The notes beneath the pieces are model-generated. The model ran no database searches. It saw nothing but the letters and a program-made list of their open reading frames with translations, and had not been told where the DNA came from. 64,000 nt of DNA from JBHEBG01 sp046557915. GTDB lineage: Bacteria; Bacteroidota; Bacteroidia; Flavobacteriales; Flavobacteriaceae. Shown here in pieces: positions 51,028 through 60,310 of the stretch; the stretch's first letter is position 1; every line of letters begins with the position of its first letter. The stretch lies in NCBI RefSeq assembly GCF_046557915.1, contig NZ_JBHEBG010000003.1, positions 372,001 to 436,000 on the forward strand. The letters are read 5' to 3'. The position numbers and the translations under genes are program-made.

Positions 51028-51504
51028 ATGATGAAAAAAGTATTTTTAACCTTAAGTCTAGTTTCTTTAATGGCGTTTGTTTCTTGCAAGGAAAATGCTT
51101 CGAGCAAGGTAAATGCATCCAATGTTGAAGTGGCTGCCGAAAGGGACCAAGCCGCAAAAAGCCTTCCTGTAATGAGTTTTGAAAAATCTGAACACGATTT
51201 TGGAACCATTGATGCCGGCGATGCCCAAGAAACAATTTTTAAGTTTACCAATACAGGGGATGCCCCGTTGATTATTACAGATGCCAAAAGTAGCTGTGGA
51301 TGTACTGTACCGGAGTATCCTAAGAACTCACCAGTAGCTCCGGGAGAATCAGGAGAATTAAAAGTAAGATTCAATGGTTCCGGTCAAAATCAGGTGACCA
51401 AGACCATTACTGTTACTGCAAACACGGAAAAAGGTTCCGAACTTTTGCGAATAAAAGCTTTTGTAACCCCAAAGAACGCGCAAGCAGCGGGACCCGTAAA
51501 ATAA
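51028..51504 (+). CDS. DUF1573 lipoprotein
   Basis: 158 residues. Lipobox VSC (Cys20) after MMKKVFLTLSLVSLMAF. One immunoglobulin-like domain: SEHDFGTIDAGDAQETIFKF is the family opening, then TNTGDAPLIITDAKSSCGCT with the GC pair typical for DUF1573. Envelope protein of unknown role. In flavobacteria this gene commonly sits between nusB and yajC, as here; yajC follows after 5 bp. Confidence 0.92.
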   Translation: MMKKVFLTLSLVSLMAFVSCKENASSKVNASNVEVAAERDQAAKSLPVMSFEKSEHDFGTIDAGDAQETIFKFTNTGDAPLIITDAKSSCGCTVPEYPKNSPVAPGESGELKVRFNGSGQNQVTKTITVTANTEKGSELLRIKAFVTPKNAQAAGPVK

Positions 51505-51509
51505 TTTAA

Positions 51510-51800
51510 ATGCAAGATTTAGGATCGTTCCTTCCATTACTTTTGATATTTGTAGTGGCGTATATGTTTATGATTCGCCCCCAGATGAAACGTCAAAAGG
51601 ACGAGAAAAAATTCTCTCAGGAACTAAAAAAAGGTGACAGGATTGTAACCAAAAGCGGTATGTACGGAAAAGTGGTTGATCTCAACGACAAAGATTTTTC
51701 GTGCATTGTGGAAACCATGGCCGGTAAAATAAAGTTCGATAGATCGGCCATATCCATGGAGCTTAGTAAAAAGATCAATGCACCTGAGAAGAAGAAGTAG
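51510..51800 (+). CDS. yajC: Preprotein translocase subunit YajC
   Basis: 96 residues. One helix near the N-terminus (LLLIFVVAYMFMIRPQMKRQK) with the YajC motif IRPQ.KR, then a small beta domain with ELKKGDRIVTKSGMYGKV. Supports the SecDF complex at the inner membrane. Last gene before a strong terminator. Confidence 0.95.
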   Translation: MQDLGSFLPLLLIFVVAYMFMIRPQMKRQKDEKKFSQELKKGDRIVTKSGMYGKVVDLNDKDFSCIVETMAGKIKFDRSAISMELSKKINAPEKKK

Positions 51801-51822
51801 GTGATAAATAAATATCCCTCAT

Positions 51823-51852
51823 AAAGCATCGACCCACGTCGATGCTTTTTTT
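51823..51852 (+). terminator. Terminator after yajC
   Basis: AAAGCATCGAC (51823-51833) and GTCGATGCTTT (51838-51848) pair exactly with a CCAC loop and run into seven T. Confidence 0.9.
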
Positions 51853-51906
51853 ATGGCTTGTTTTCTAGGGAATCAGTATATTTAAGTTCATCTTAACTAT
51901 CGCCAA

Positions 51907-53259
51907 ATGAAGACCACTAGAAGAAACTTTGTAAAACGCGGTACCACCTTGGTCATGGGTACAGGAGCCTCATTTTTGTTCCCAATGGAACTGCTTGCCA
52001 CCTTTCGTAAGACGGTAAGCCCCAATGATCGTATCCAAGTTGGACTGGTAGGTTGCAAAGGAATGGGCTTTGCCAATCTAAGTTCCATGCTTAAAATCAG
52101 TGAGGTTGAGGTTGTTGCCCTATGTGATGTGGATAGAAATATACTGGAACAACGCACGGCAGACCTTGAAAAAGCAGGATTTAAAAAACCTAAATGGTAT
52201 TCGGATTATAGAAAGTTGTTGGAGGATTCCGATGTTGATATAGTTATTATTGGCACTCCGGATCATTGGCATTGCTTACAATTAACCGATGCACTGCGGG
52301 CAGGCAAAGATGTATACTGCGAAAAACCGATAGCAAATTCAATTCAGGAATCCAATATTATGTTGAAGACGGTCACCAATAGTGATCGTGTTGTGCAAAT
52401 TGGACAGTGGCAAAGAAGTCAGCCTCATTTTGTAGATGCCATAAACTATGTGCATTCTGGTAAATTGGGGCAAATACGTTTGGCTAAAGCTTGGGCCTAC
52501 CAGGGTTGGATGTCGTCTATCCCCGTACTCCCCAACGGCCCGGTACCACAGGGAGTGGATTATGATATGTGGTTGGGCCCGGCACCTAAAAGACCTTTTA
52601 ACCCCCATCGCTTTCATTTTAACTTTAGATGGTTTTGGGATTATGCGGGTGGACTAATGACGGACTGGGGTGTACATCTAATAGATTATGCATTATATGG
52701 AATGCAGGCTTCAACACCTAAATCAGTGATGGCCATAGGTGGTAAATTTGCCTACCCAGATGATGCCCAGGAAGCGCCGGACACTTTACAGACCGTTTAC
52801 GAATTTGATGGTTTTTCAATACTTTGGGAGCATGCAACGGGTATAGACGGTGGTAACTACGGTAGGGATCACGGTATTGCTTTTATTGGAAATAATGGTA
52901 CATTGGTATTAGATCGTAGTGGTTGGCAAGTAATTTCCGAGGTAGCGCATGATGGCTTTAGAAAAATCCCCGAAAATAAGTTGATCGAAGAACTGCCACT
53001 TCAAGAAAATGAAGGAAATGGACTGGATCTACACACCCAAAATTTTATAGATGTGGTAAAAAGTAGAGATACAAGCGCCCTAAAAGCACCGATAAAGGTG
53101 GGTTATGATGCGGCTTTTGTATGCCATATGGGGAATGTAGCTTATAAAACAGGAAATCGTATCTATTGGGATGCCACCGCTGGTAAATTTACAGATAGCA
53201 AAGCCAATGAGTTTATAAATACCAGCTATAAGAATGGTTGGAAACTCCCAAAAATCTAA
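51907..53259 (+). CDS. Tat-exported Gfo/Idh/MocA-family oxidoreductase
   Basis: 450 residues. The N-terminus TTRRNFVKRG carries a twin-arginine motif, so it is exported folded with its cofactor. Rossmann domain (about 45-165) with VGLVGCKGMG, the adenine-binding ALCDVDRN and the family motif YCEKPIANS. The C-terminal domain includes WFWDYAGGLMTDWGVHLIDYAL. It likely oxidises or rearranges a sugar (for instance deacetylase or glycosidase relatives exist); NAD(P) is used. The terminal 4 bp overlap the convergent YdeI gene. Confidence 0.92.
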   Translation: MKTTRRNFVKRGTTLVMGTGASFLFPMELLATFRKTVSPNDRIQVGLVGCKGMGFANLSSMLKISEVEVVALCDVDRNILEQRTADLEKAGFKKPKWYSDYRKLLEDSDVDIVIIGTPDHWHCLQLTDALRAGKDVYCEKPIANSIQESNIMLKTVTNSDRVVQIGQWQRSQPHFVDAINYVHSGKLGQIRLAKAWAYQGWMSSIPVLPNGPVPQGVDYDMWLGPAPKRPFNPHRFHFNFRWFWDYAGGLMTDWGVHLIDYALYGMQASTPKSVMAIGGKFAYPDDAQEAPDTLQTVYEFDGFSILWEHATGIDGGNYGRDHGIAFIGNNGTLVLDRSGWQVISEVAHDGFRKIPENKLIEELPLQENEGNGLDLHTQNFIDVVKSRDTSALKAPIKVGYDAAFVCHMGNVAYKTGNRIYWDATAGKFTDSKANEFINTSYKNGWKLPKI

Positions 53260-53849
53260 TTTCTATAGGCATCATGGAGTCCAATACCTTTCTCAATAAA
53301 GGGAAGTATCTTTTGGAGCCGGGAGGTTTTGGTCTTTTCTTGTTTTGCCATTGTAATATACTCACAATATTCACGCTGTTTGTAAGGCGATAATGTGCCA
53401 AAGGCTTTTTCCAGTCCCTGCTTTTGTTGTAATGCGTTCCGAAGCAAGGGAGGAATGTCCATGGCTTTTTTTCGCTGGGGTTTTAGCTCAATACCTTTTT
53501 TCTGGTTAGCAATGGCCTCTGCAATGTATACAGGGATGTTTTTATGGTCTATTTCATTCATGGCCCTAAACTTCCAATGACGCATAGCCTTGGTCTTACC
53601 TTTCTGGGCATTTTCCAAAACCTTTTCTGAATCTTTTAGAAAGACCCCATTATAGAACCAAAGTGCAAAATGGTGTTTAAAAGCCAAAATACCGAGAACG
53701 TTTTTACCTTCCAAGGTGTAAACAGGTACACCCCATTTGTATTCCTCTTTTAGGGCAGTTTTAAGGACCAATTCCCTTAACACGGAAATTTCTTCCTTAA
53801 AAGGTCGGTTTAAGGCAAAATAGGCTTCTATTTTATCGATATTATCCAT
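53256..53849 (-). CDS. YdeI/DUF1801-type protein
   Basis: 197 residues. The first 120 residues are a DUF1801 (YdhG-like) fold: LRELVLKTALKEEYKWGVPVYTL and FKHHFALWFYNG. The second part (about 130-197) is YdeI-like with PPLLRNALQQ and SPYKQREYCEYITMAKQEKT, ending in an AKGIG-like helical end. It is a cytoplasmic family linked in some species to stress or antimicrobial resistance; mechanism unknown. Four-base overlap with the gene before it, tail to tail; 4 bp after pepT. Confidence 0.87.
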   Translation of the reverse strand: MDNIDKIEAYFALNRPFKEEISVLRELVLKTALKEEYKWGVPVYTLEGKNVLGILAFKHHFALWFYNGVFLKDSEKVLENAQKGKTKAMRHWKFRAMNEIDHKNIPVYIAEAIANQKKGIELKPQRKKAMDIPPLLRNALQQKQGLEKAFGTLSPYKQREYCEYITMAKQEKTKTSRLQKILPFIEKGIGLHDAYRN

Positions 53850-53853
53850 ACTA

Positions 53854-55083
53854 TCAGGCTTTTGTAGCCGTAAGTTCGCAAATTTTTACGATAACGTCAA
53901 CCGCTTTTTCCATACTTTCTACGGGAACATATTCATATTTACCGTGAAAATTATGTCCTCCTGCAAAAATATTAGGACAAGGTAATCCCATAAAGCTTAG
54001 CTGCGAGCCGTCCGTGCCTCCCCGGATGGGCTTAATAATCGGTGGTATGCCCAAGGCCAACATGGCTTCTTTGGCAATTTCTACAATATGCAGTACCGGC
54101 GATATCTTTTCTTTCATGTTATAATATTGGTCGTTGATATTTGTAACCACTGTACCATCACCATAGATAGAGTTAAGGTGGTTTGTTATATCAACCAACA
54201 ATTGCTTACGTTTTTCAAATTTTTGCTTGTTATGGTCCCTTACAATCAGTGAAATGACGGCATTTTCAATTTCACCCTCTATATGATGCACATGATAGAA
54301 ACCTTCTCTGTCTTCCGTTTCCTGTGGTGTTTCGCCTTTTGGAAGTTGAGTTAAAAAATCATTGGCAATCCCAATGGCGTTGATCATTTTTCCCTTGGCA
54401 TAGCCCGGATGTACACTTTTTCCTTTTATCGTTATTTTGGCGCCGGCGGCATTAAAATTTTCATATTCCAGCTCCCCAATTTGACTTCCGTCCATGGTAT
54501 AGGCCCAATCCGCGCCAAATTTTTGAACATCAAATTTGTGTGCTCCCTTCCCAATTTCTTCATCTGGTGTAAATGCAATCCTGATTTTCCCGTGTTTAAC
54601 TTCCGGGTGTTGCACCAAATACTCCATGGCTGTTATTATTTCTGTAATACCCGCCTTATCATCGGCACCCAACAAGGTAGTGCCATCCGTGGTTATAAGG
54701 GTCTGGCCTTTATAAAGTAATAGATCCTCAAAATAATCTGGCGAGAGTACAATATTATGCTCCGTATTTAATACGATATCCTTGCCATCGTAATTGTGTA
54801 TTAGTTGAGGTTTAACATTGGCACCTGTAAAATCTGGGGTAGTATCGAAATGAGCGATAAACCCAATTACCGGTACTTGCTTTTCCATATTACTGGGCAA
54901 GGTGGCCATAATGTAGGCATGTTCGTCAATGGAAACCTCTGCCATACCAATGGCGTTTAATTCGTCTACAAGTTTATGGGCCAAGTGCCATTGCTTTGCG
55001 GTACTGGGAGTTGTGTCGGAATCTGGATCGCTCTGCGTATCAATGGAAACATAGCTGATAAACCGATCAATAATTTGTTGCAT
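53854..55083 (-). CDS. pepT: Tripeptidase T
   Basis: 409 residues. Cytoplasmic M20-family di-zinc peptidase that removes the N-terminal residue from tripeptides. Motifs: GFIAHFDTTPDF (first metal His/Asp), LLGADDKAGITEI (bridging Asp), FTPDEEIGKGAH (Glu pair) and YTMDGSQIGELEYENFNA, the lid domain region; PIRGGTDGSQLSFMGLPCPN is the PepT signature. It lies 4 bp upstream of the YdeI-like gene on the same strand, probably one transcript. Confidence 0.95.
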   Translation of the reverse strand: MQQIIDRFISYVSIDTQSDPDSDTTPSTAKQWHLAHKLVDELNAIGMAEVSIDEHAYIMATLPSNMEKQVPVIGFIAHFDTTPDFTGANVKPQLIHNYDGKDIVLNTEHNIVLSPDYFEDLLLYKGQTLITTDGTTLLGADDKAGITEIITAMEYLVQHPEVKHGKIRIAFTPDEEIGKGAHKFDVQKFGADWAYTMDGSQIGELEYENFNAAGAKITIKGKSVHPGYAKGKMINAIGIANDFLTQLPKGETPQETEDREGFYHVHHIEGEIENAVISLIVRDHNKQKFEKRKQLLVDITNHLNSIYGDGTVVTNINDQYYNMKEKISPVLHIVEIAKEAMLALGIPPIIKPIRGGTDGSQLSFMGLPCPNIFAGGHNFHGKYEYVPVESMEKAVDVIVKICELTATKA

Positions 55084-55198
55084 GCATAGATTGTTTCGTC
55101 AAAAATACAACTTAATCCAAAAGCTCCTGTAACCGATAATTTTGGACTATATATTTGGTATTCAGCAGCTTCAAAATAGCCTAGTTAAGAATATTCCC

Positions 55199-55206
55199 TA
55201 TATTTG
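55199..55206 (+). promoter_or_regulatory. -7 box of the sigma factor gene
   Basis: TATATTTG, an exact TAnnTTTG, about 39 bp before the proposed ATT start at 55245. Confidence 0.6.
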
Positions 55207-55244
55207 GTTGTAAGCAATCGTACAAAAACCTTATTATTCAGCCT

Positions 55245-55805
55245 ATTAAAGTCATATGGCATCTTTTTGTTGGAGGCGATTTAAATGCCTTCTCCGCTCT
55301 TTTTAAGGAGTACTACCCCTTGTTTCACAATTATGGTTTTAAGATTTGCGGAAATCGTACGTTTACCGAGGATTGTCTTCAGGATTTTTTTATTTACTTG
55401 TACGAAAACCGCGAGAATCTGGGGGAGGTAAACAGCGTTAGGGCATATCTTTTCATATCATTTCGAAGGGCCATGTTTAAGGCCATAAAAAAGGAAAGAG
55501 TATTCACCGATTTTGATGAATATGTAGATTCCTTGTCTAGATTTGAATTTTCCGTAGAGGAAATTGCCATTGAACAAGAGTTTATGGCAATACAGACCAA
55601 GATGGTGGCCAAAATTTTGAACAATCTTTCCAAGCGCGAGAGAGAAGTGATTTATTTAAAATATTACAGTGGCCTTCGTACCAAGGAAATCAGTGAAGTA
55701 ATGGATATTTCCTATCAAAGTGTGCTCAACACCCTTCAAAAGGCCTTTGTAAAACTCCGAAAAACGGTAGAATCAGAGGCAATCCGCAATATATTACGGG
55801 GATAA
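55245..55805 (+). CDS. FecI-like ECF sigma factor (start codon not standard)
   Basis: About 186 residues if it begins at ATT 55245. Sigma region 2 needs the residues WHLFVGGDLNAFSALFKEYY, which lie upstream of the only near-cognate start at 55320 (TTG). Between the in-frame stop at 55182 and 55320 there is no ATG, GTG or TTG. Region 4 is clear: LSKREREVIYLKYYSGLRTKEISEVMDISYQSVLNTLQKAF. It is followed by FecR and a TonB receptor with STN domain, so it should be the sigma factor of a cell-surface signalling system. A single-base change or unusual start would explain the gap. Confidence 0.85.
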   Translation: MKVIWHLFVGGDLNAFSALFKEYYPLFHNYGFKICGNRTFTEDCLQDFFIYLYENRENLGEVNSVRAYLFISFRRAMFKAIKKERVFTDFDEYVDSLSRFEFSVEEIAIEQEFMAIQTKMVAKILNNLSKREREVIYLKYYSGLRTKEISEVMDISYQSVLNTLQKAFVKLRKTVESEAIRNILRG

Positions 55806-55895
55806 ATCATTTTTTTCAAAAAAAGAGGGTATATAATATTCCTTTCCTACTCTTTAAATACGAACAGCAGTTTAAATTTTTATTTAGAATAACGA

Positions 55896-56912
55896 ATGAA
55901 AGATAATTCAAAACCTTTTTTGGATAAGCTTTTGAACGATTCCTCCTTTAGGAATTGGGCCAATAACGGCAATAGGAACGATGTTGCTTTTTGGAATGCT
56001 TGGATTAAAAATAATCCCGATAAAATAGCCGTTGTTAACAACGCCAAGGACATTTTGCTAGGGATTACTTTTAAGAAAAATGACTTAGGCGATGACTTTG
56101 TTCATCAAAAACTGGAGGATGTTTTAGATAAAATCCAAGAAAAGGACCAAAAAAGGGCAAGTGCTTCCGTACTAAACTTAAAATCAGGTATATCAAGACT
56201 TCATAAGGTAGCTGCTATAGCCGCGATCGGACTCGTTTTCATAGTAGTTGGTGTCTTGGTAACGAGCAATTCACAGCAGGTACTCCACAAAACCGGTTAC
56301 GGAGAGGTTATGAACCTTAAACTACCAGACGGCACATCGGTTGTCTTAAATGGCAATTCGGAAATTAGCTATACTAAAAAGAACACCAGGGATGTATCCC
56401 TGAAAGGGGAAGCTTATTTTAAGGTAAAACCAAAATATGCCTCCAAAGCCAAGTTTTGGGTAAATACGAAAGACTTAAGAGTAGAAGTGTATGGCACGCA
56501 ATTCCACGTAAACACAAGGGATGAAAAGACCGATGTGGCACTAGATGAGGGATCTATCAATCTCCTTCTGAACAATGGGGTGTACAAGGAAATGGTACCA
56601 GGGGAATTTGTCTCCTACTCGGACGAAACCAAGGTAATATTCCATGAAAAAGTCAGTCAGGAACAATCCTATTCCTTATGGCGAGAGGGTACTTACATCT
56701 TTAATAATATAAAACTAAAAGAAGTAATGAAGCATTTGGAATATGCCTATGGCATACCGGCCGAATTTACGGACCAAACCATTGCAGATCGTGTGCTTTC
56801 TGGTGGTATTCCCAATGAGAACTTACAAATTTGCCTGTTTGCCATTGAAAAATCCACAGGAACAAAAATTGTTAGAAAAGACAATAAACTAATAATACTC
56901 AACAATCAATAA
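55896..56912 (+). CDS. FecR-family anti-sigma regulator
   Basis: 338 residues. Cytoplasmic first 105 residues, a membrane helix (about 110-127, VAAIAAIGLVFIVVGVLV), and a periplasmic FecR domain (about 140-240) with YGEVMNLKLPDGTSVVLNGNSEISY and EVYGTQFHVNTRDEKTDVALDEGSI. The DUF4974-type end (KLKEVMKHLEYAYGIPAEF) is usual in Bacteroidota. It senses the receptor's STN domain and holds the sigma factor in check. Gaps are 90 bp to the sigma gene and 22 bp to the receptor gene. Confidence 0.95.
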   Translation: MKDNSKPFLDKLLNDSSFRNWANNGNRNDVAFWNAWIKNNPDKIAVVNNAKDILLGITFKKNDLGDDFVHQKLEDVLDKIQEKDQKRASASVLNLKSGISRLHKVAAIAAIGLVFIVVGVLVTSNSQQVLHKTGYGEVMNLKLPDGTSVVLNGNSEISYTKKNTRDVSLKGEAYFKVKPKYASKAKFWVNTKDLRVEVYGTQFHVNTRDEKTDVALDEGSINLLLNNGVYKEMVPGEFVSYSDETKVIFHEKVSQEQSYSLWREGTYIFNNIKLKEVMKHLEYAYGIPAEFTDQTIADRVLSGGIPNENLQICLFAIEKSTGTKIVRKDNKLIILNNQ

Positions 56913-56934
56913 GTTTAACTAAAACTCAAAGAAC

Positions 56935-59900
56935 ATGAATGGAAAACGACTCTTTAAACTACTGCTATTCCTACTTCTCTTTTCGGGAGTCACGGAATTA
57001 AAAGCTACAACTACAGCGGATGATTTTGTTGCTTACAAGACCATTGCGCTTACCGACTTCTTAACGGATTTAAGCGAAAAACACGAAGTGTTTTTTACGT
57101 ATAACCCCGGATTGCTTTCAGGAACGGAACTGAATCCTGAGGAATATCGCTATCCTATTCTGGACAAAATCATCAACAAGCTGGAAAAAAAGACCAGTTT
57201 CGATTTTGAATATTTGGGGAACAAATATTATGTGGTTTATCATAAAAAAGTAGACAGACCAGAATTGTTGAAGGTAGGTACCGTTAGCAGGCTTGGTTTT
57301 GCAATTCCATATAAAATTGAAATGGTACAGCAGGCGATTTCCGGACAAGTAACCGATCAAGACGGAGCGCCCTTACCGGGAGCTTCCATTGTGGTAAAAG
57401 GAACAACCAATGGTACCACAACCGATTTTGATGGCAATTATACCATCGATGCCTCCATAGGAGATACTTTGGTGGTTTCCTATATCGGTTTTGAAGCCAA
57501 AGAAGTTACTGTTACAGGTAGCACGGCCAACGTATCCTTGGTGTCTGGACTAGAACTTTCAGAAGTAATTATAGTAGGATCTCGTAACCCCAACAGAACG
57601 GCTACGGAAAGTACGGTGCCTGTTGATGTAATCGATGTTAAGGAATTACAGAGCGTTGCACCTCAGGTAAACTTAAATCAGATTTTAAATTACGTGGCCC
57701 CTTCATTTACTTCCAATACCCAAACGATATCAGATGGTACAGACCATATTGATCCGGCTTCTTTAAGAGGTTTGGGACCAGATCAAGTATTGGTGCTCAT
57801 AAATGGTAAAAGACGGCATACTTCTTCTTTGGTAAACGTTAATGGAACCTTTGGTAGGGGAAGCGTAGGAACGGATTTGAATGCTATTCCGGCTGCGGCT
57901 ATTCAACGAATAGAGGTATTACGGGATGGTGCCGCCGCCCAATATGGTTCTGATGCAATTGCAGGTGTAATCAATATAGTTTTGAATACCACGGTAAACG
58001 AACTTAATGCCACAGTGACCACAGGAGCCAATTTCTCCAAGAATGCCAACGGGCAAACAGGTGGGTCAGATGGAGAGACTACCAATATTGCAGCAAGCTA
58101 TGGTCTTTCTTTAGGTGATAATGGAGGATTCCTTACTTTTTCAGGTGATTTTGATGTACGGGACGATTATAGCCGTATGTTCGAATGGGACGGTGAAGTA
58201 TTTAATCTTTATAACACAGTTGAACGTTTTGCAGGGGCTGATGGTGCCGATCTGTCTGATTTGTTGGATGATGATGTAGCCGATGTAATCCAATATGCCA
58301 ATGCAGCAGGTATCAATTTAAATGGTGCCACTACCAAAGAAGAACTTAGAACTGTATTGTCCGCTGACAATACAGACGCAGAATTGGCTGCTAGAGGCCA
58401 ACAACGAAGCGACTATAATATGAGAGTAGGGCAATCCGCTTTGCGCGGTGGTCGTCTGTTTGCCAATTTATCCCTACCCTTGGATGATAACGGTACCGAA
58501 TTGTATTCTTTTGCCGGGATCAGTTCCAGAACAGGTAATTCTGCCGGTTTCTACAGACTTCCAAATCAGAGTAGAACTTTTACTCCTGCATATTTTAACG
58601 GATTTTTGCCAGAAATAAATTCCAATATCAAGGACGAGTCCATCTCTATAGGTATTAAAGGAATGATCGGTGATTGGAGCGTGGACTTTAGCAACACCTA
58701 TGGTCAAAACTCGTTTTTATATACCATTGGAAATACCTTTAATGCTTCCTTGCAAAGTTCTTCTCCAACTACATTCGATGCCGGTGGGTTTTCATTTCTA
58801 CAAAACACGGCCAATTTGGACGTAACCCAGTTTTTTGATGATGTAATGTCTGGCCTTAACATTGCTTTTGGTGCTGAATATAGGGTAGAAAACTACGAAA
58901 TCGTTGCAGGCGAAGAAGCTTCATATGCACAATACACCGATGATGGAGAAGTAATTACCTTGGCATCTCAGCAGCCTTCGGAGGATTTTTTTGGAAGCCC
59001 AAGACCGGGAGGTTCACAAGTATTTCCAGGCTTTAGTCCAAGCAATGAACTGTCTAGGGGACGTAGCAGTGTTGCTGGGTATTTTGATGTTGAAGCCGAC
59101 TTTTCTGAGCAATTTTTGGCCAGTTTTGCCACTCGTTTCGAAAACTACAGCGATTTTGGCTCTACCATAAACTTCAAACTGGCTTCGCGTTATAAGGTAT
59201 CGGATAACCTAAACATAAGGGGTGCGGTAAATACCGGTTTTAGGGCGCCATCCTTACATCAAATAAACTTTAACTCTACCTCTACCATTTTCGATCAAAA
59301 TGGAGATCCACAAGAGGTGGGTACTTTTGCCAATGATAGCAGACCTGCCCAACTTCTCGGGATTCCCCAACTAAAAGAAGAAACATCCCAGAGTGTTAGT
59401 CTTGGTTTTACCGCTAAGATCCCAAGTGCCAACCTTACCGTTACCTTGGATGGTTACTTTGTAAAAATTGATGATAGAGTTGTTTACACTGGGCAATTTA
59501 GCGCTCCAGAAGGAACCGAGGGAGATGAGTTAAGGTTTTTACTTTCGCAAGCGAATGCAACAGCAGCTTCCTTTTTTGCCAATGCGATCGATACGGAATC
59601 CAAAGGTTTGGATATTGTGGTTACACATAAGGCCAATTTAGGTGATAGCTGGCGTTTAAAATCCGATCTGGCCGGTACTTTTTCAAAAACCAAAAAAGTT
59701 GGAGCAACAAATGCTTCTCAAGTCTTATTAGATGCTGGCCTAGAAGAAACTTATTTCCCAGAAGATAGTAGGGTATATTTGGAAGAGGCCGTGCCAAGAA
59801 CCAAAATAAACCTATCTAACAGTCTAACTTCAGAAAAGTTGATTTTCTTTTTACGCAATGTATACTTTGGCGAAGTTACCGAAGCTACAACTAATATAGA

Positions 59901-60159
59901 CCGGCAACAAGTGTTTGGCACTAAATTGGTAACGGACTTATCTATTGGTTATAAGGCAACGGATGCCCTTACCTTTACTATAGGAGCCAACAACTTGTTC
60001 GATATATTTCCGGATCGAGCAATCGAAGATTTTGATCCGAATACAACTGGAGCCCAAACCAACCGTAGTTCTGGTCGTTTTGACTGGTCTAGAAGGGCAC
60101 AACAGTTTGGTATTGGCGGAAGGTTTTTGTTCGCTCGTTTAAATTTTAAATTGAAATAA
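56935..60159 (+). CDS. TonB-dependent receptor with STN signalling domain
   Basis: 1074 residues. Signal peptide (LLLFLLLFSGVTELKA), STN domain (about 35-105: TDLSEKHEVFFTYNP), carboxypeptidase-regulatory-like domain (about 140-215: GQVTDQDGAPLPGASIVVKG), plug (about 225-350) with RGLGPDQVLVLINGKRRHTS, and a barrel ending RFLFARLNFKLK. It should take up a nutrient such as a metal complex or sugar and also signal through FecR to the sigma factor. There is no SusD gene beside it, unlike the other receptor in this window. The ligand cannot be told. Confidence 0.95.
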   Translation: MNGKRLFKLLLFLLLFSGVTELKATTTADDFVAYKTIALTDFLTDLSEKHEVFFTYNPGLLSGTELNPEEYRYPILDKIINKLEKKTSFDFEYLGNKYYVVYHKKVDRPELLKVGTVSRLGFAIPYKIEMVQQAISGQVTDQDGAPLPGASIVVKGTTNGTTTDFDGNYTIDASIGDTLVVSYIGFEAKEVTVTGSTANVSLVSGLELSEVIIVGSRNPNRTATESTVPVDVIDVKELQSVAPQVNLNQILNYVAPSFTSNTQTISDGTDHIDPASLRGLGPDQVLVLINGKRRHTSSLVNVNGTFGRGSVGTDLNAIPAAAIQRIEVLRDGAAAQYGSDAIAGVINIVLNTTVNELNATVTTGANFSKNANGQTGGSDGETTNIAASYGLSLGDNGGFLTFSGDFDVRDDYSRMFEWDGEVFNLYNTVERFAGADGADLSDLLDDDVADVIQYANAAGINLNGATTKEELRTVLSADNTDAELAARGQQRSDYNMRVGQSALRGGRLFANLSLPLDDNGTELYSFAGISSRTGNSAGFYRLPNQSRTFTPAYFNGFLPEINSNIKDESISIGIKGMIGDWSVDFSNTYGQNSFLYTIGNTFNASLQSSSPTTFDAGGFSFLQNTANLDVTQFFDDVMSGLNIAFGAEYRVENYEIVAGEEASYAQYTDDGEVITLASQQPSEDFFGSPRPGGSQVFPGFSPSNELSRGRSSVAGYFDVEADFSEQFLASFATRFENYSDFGSTINFKLASRYKVSDNLNIRGAVNTGFRAPSLHQINFNSTSTIFDQNGDPQEVGTFANDSRPAQLLGIPQLKEETSQSVSLGFTAKIPSANLTVTLDGYFVKIDDRVVYTGQFSAPEGTEGDELRFLLSQANATAASFFANAIDTESKGLDIVVTHKANLGDSWRLKSDLAGTFSKTKKVGATNASQVLLDAGLEETYFPEDSRVYLEEAVPRTKINLSNSLTSEKLIFFLRNVYFGEVTEATTNIDRQQVFGTKLVTDLSIGYKATDALTFTIGANNLFDIFPDRAIEDFDPNTTGAQTNRSSGRFDWSRRAQQFGIGGRFLFARLNFKLK

Positions 60160-60180
60160 TCCGTTTAAGTTAGTTTATTG

Positions 60181-60211
60181 AAAAGACCGCCTTTGTGGGC
60201 GGTCTTTTTTT
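60181..60211 (+). terminator. Terminator of the sigma-FecR-receptor unit
   Basis: AAAAGACCGCC (60181-60191) pairs with GGCGGTCTTTT (60198-60208), TTTGTG loop, seven T at the end. Confidence 0.9.
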
Positions 60212-60310
60212 GTTTTTGATCTTAAACCGGGGTCTTTTGCATACTTTTTCGGTAAAAATGCTGTTTATATATTTATTGTTTTAATAAGTTGAATACGTAA
60301 GAATTGGACA

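Noticed and set aside
55320..55805. TTG 55320 as the true start of the sigma factor
   Set aside because: It removes the first part of sigma region 2, which is clearly encoded upstream in the same frame.
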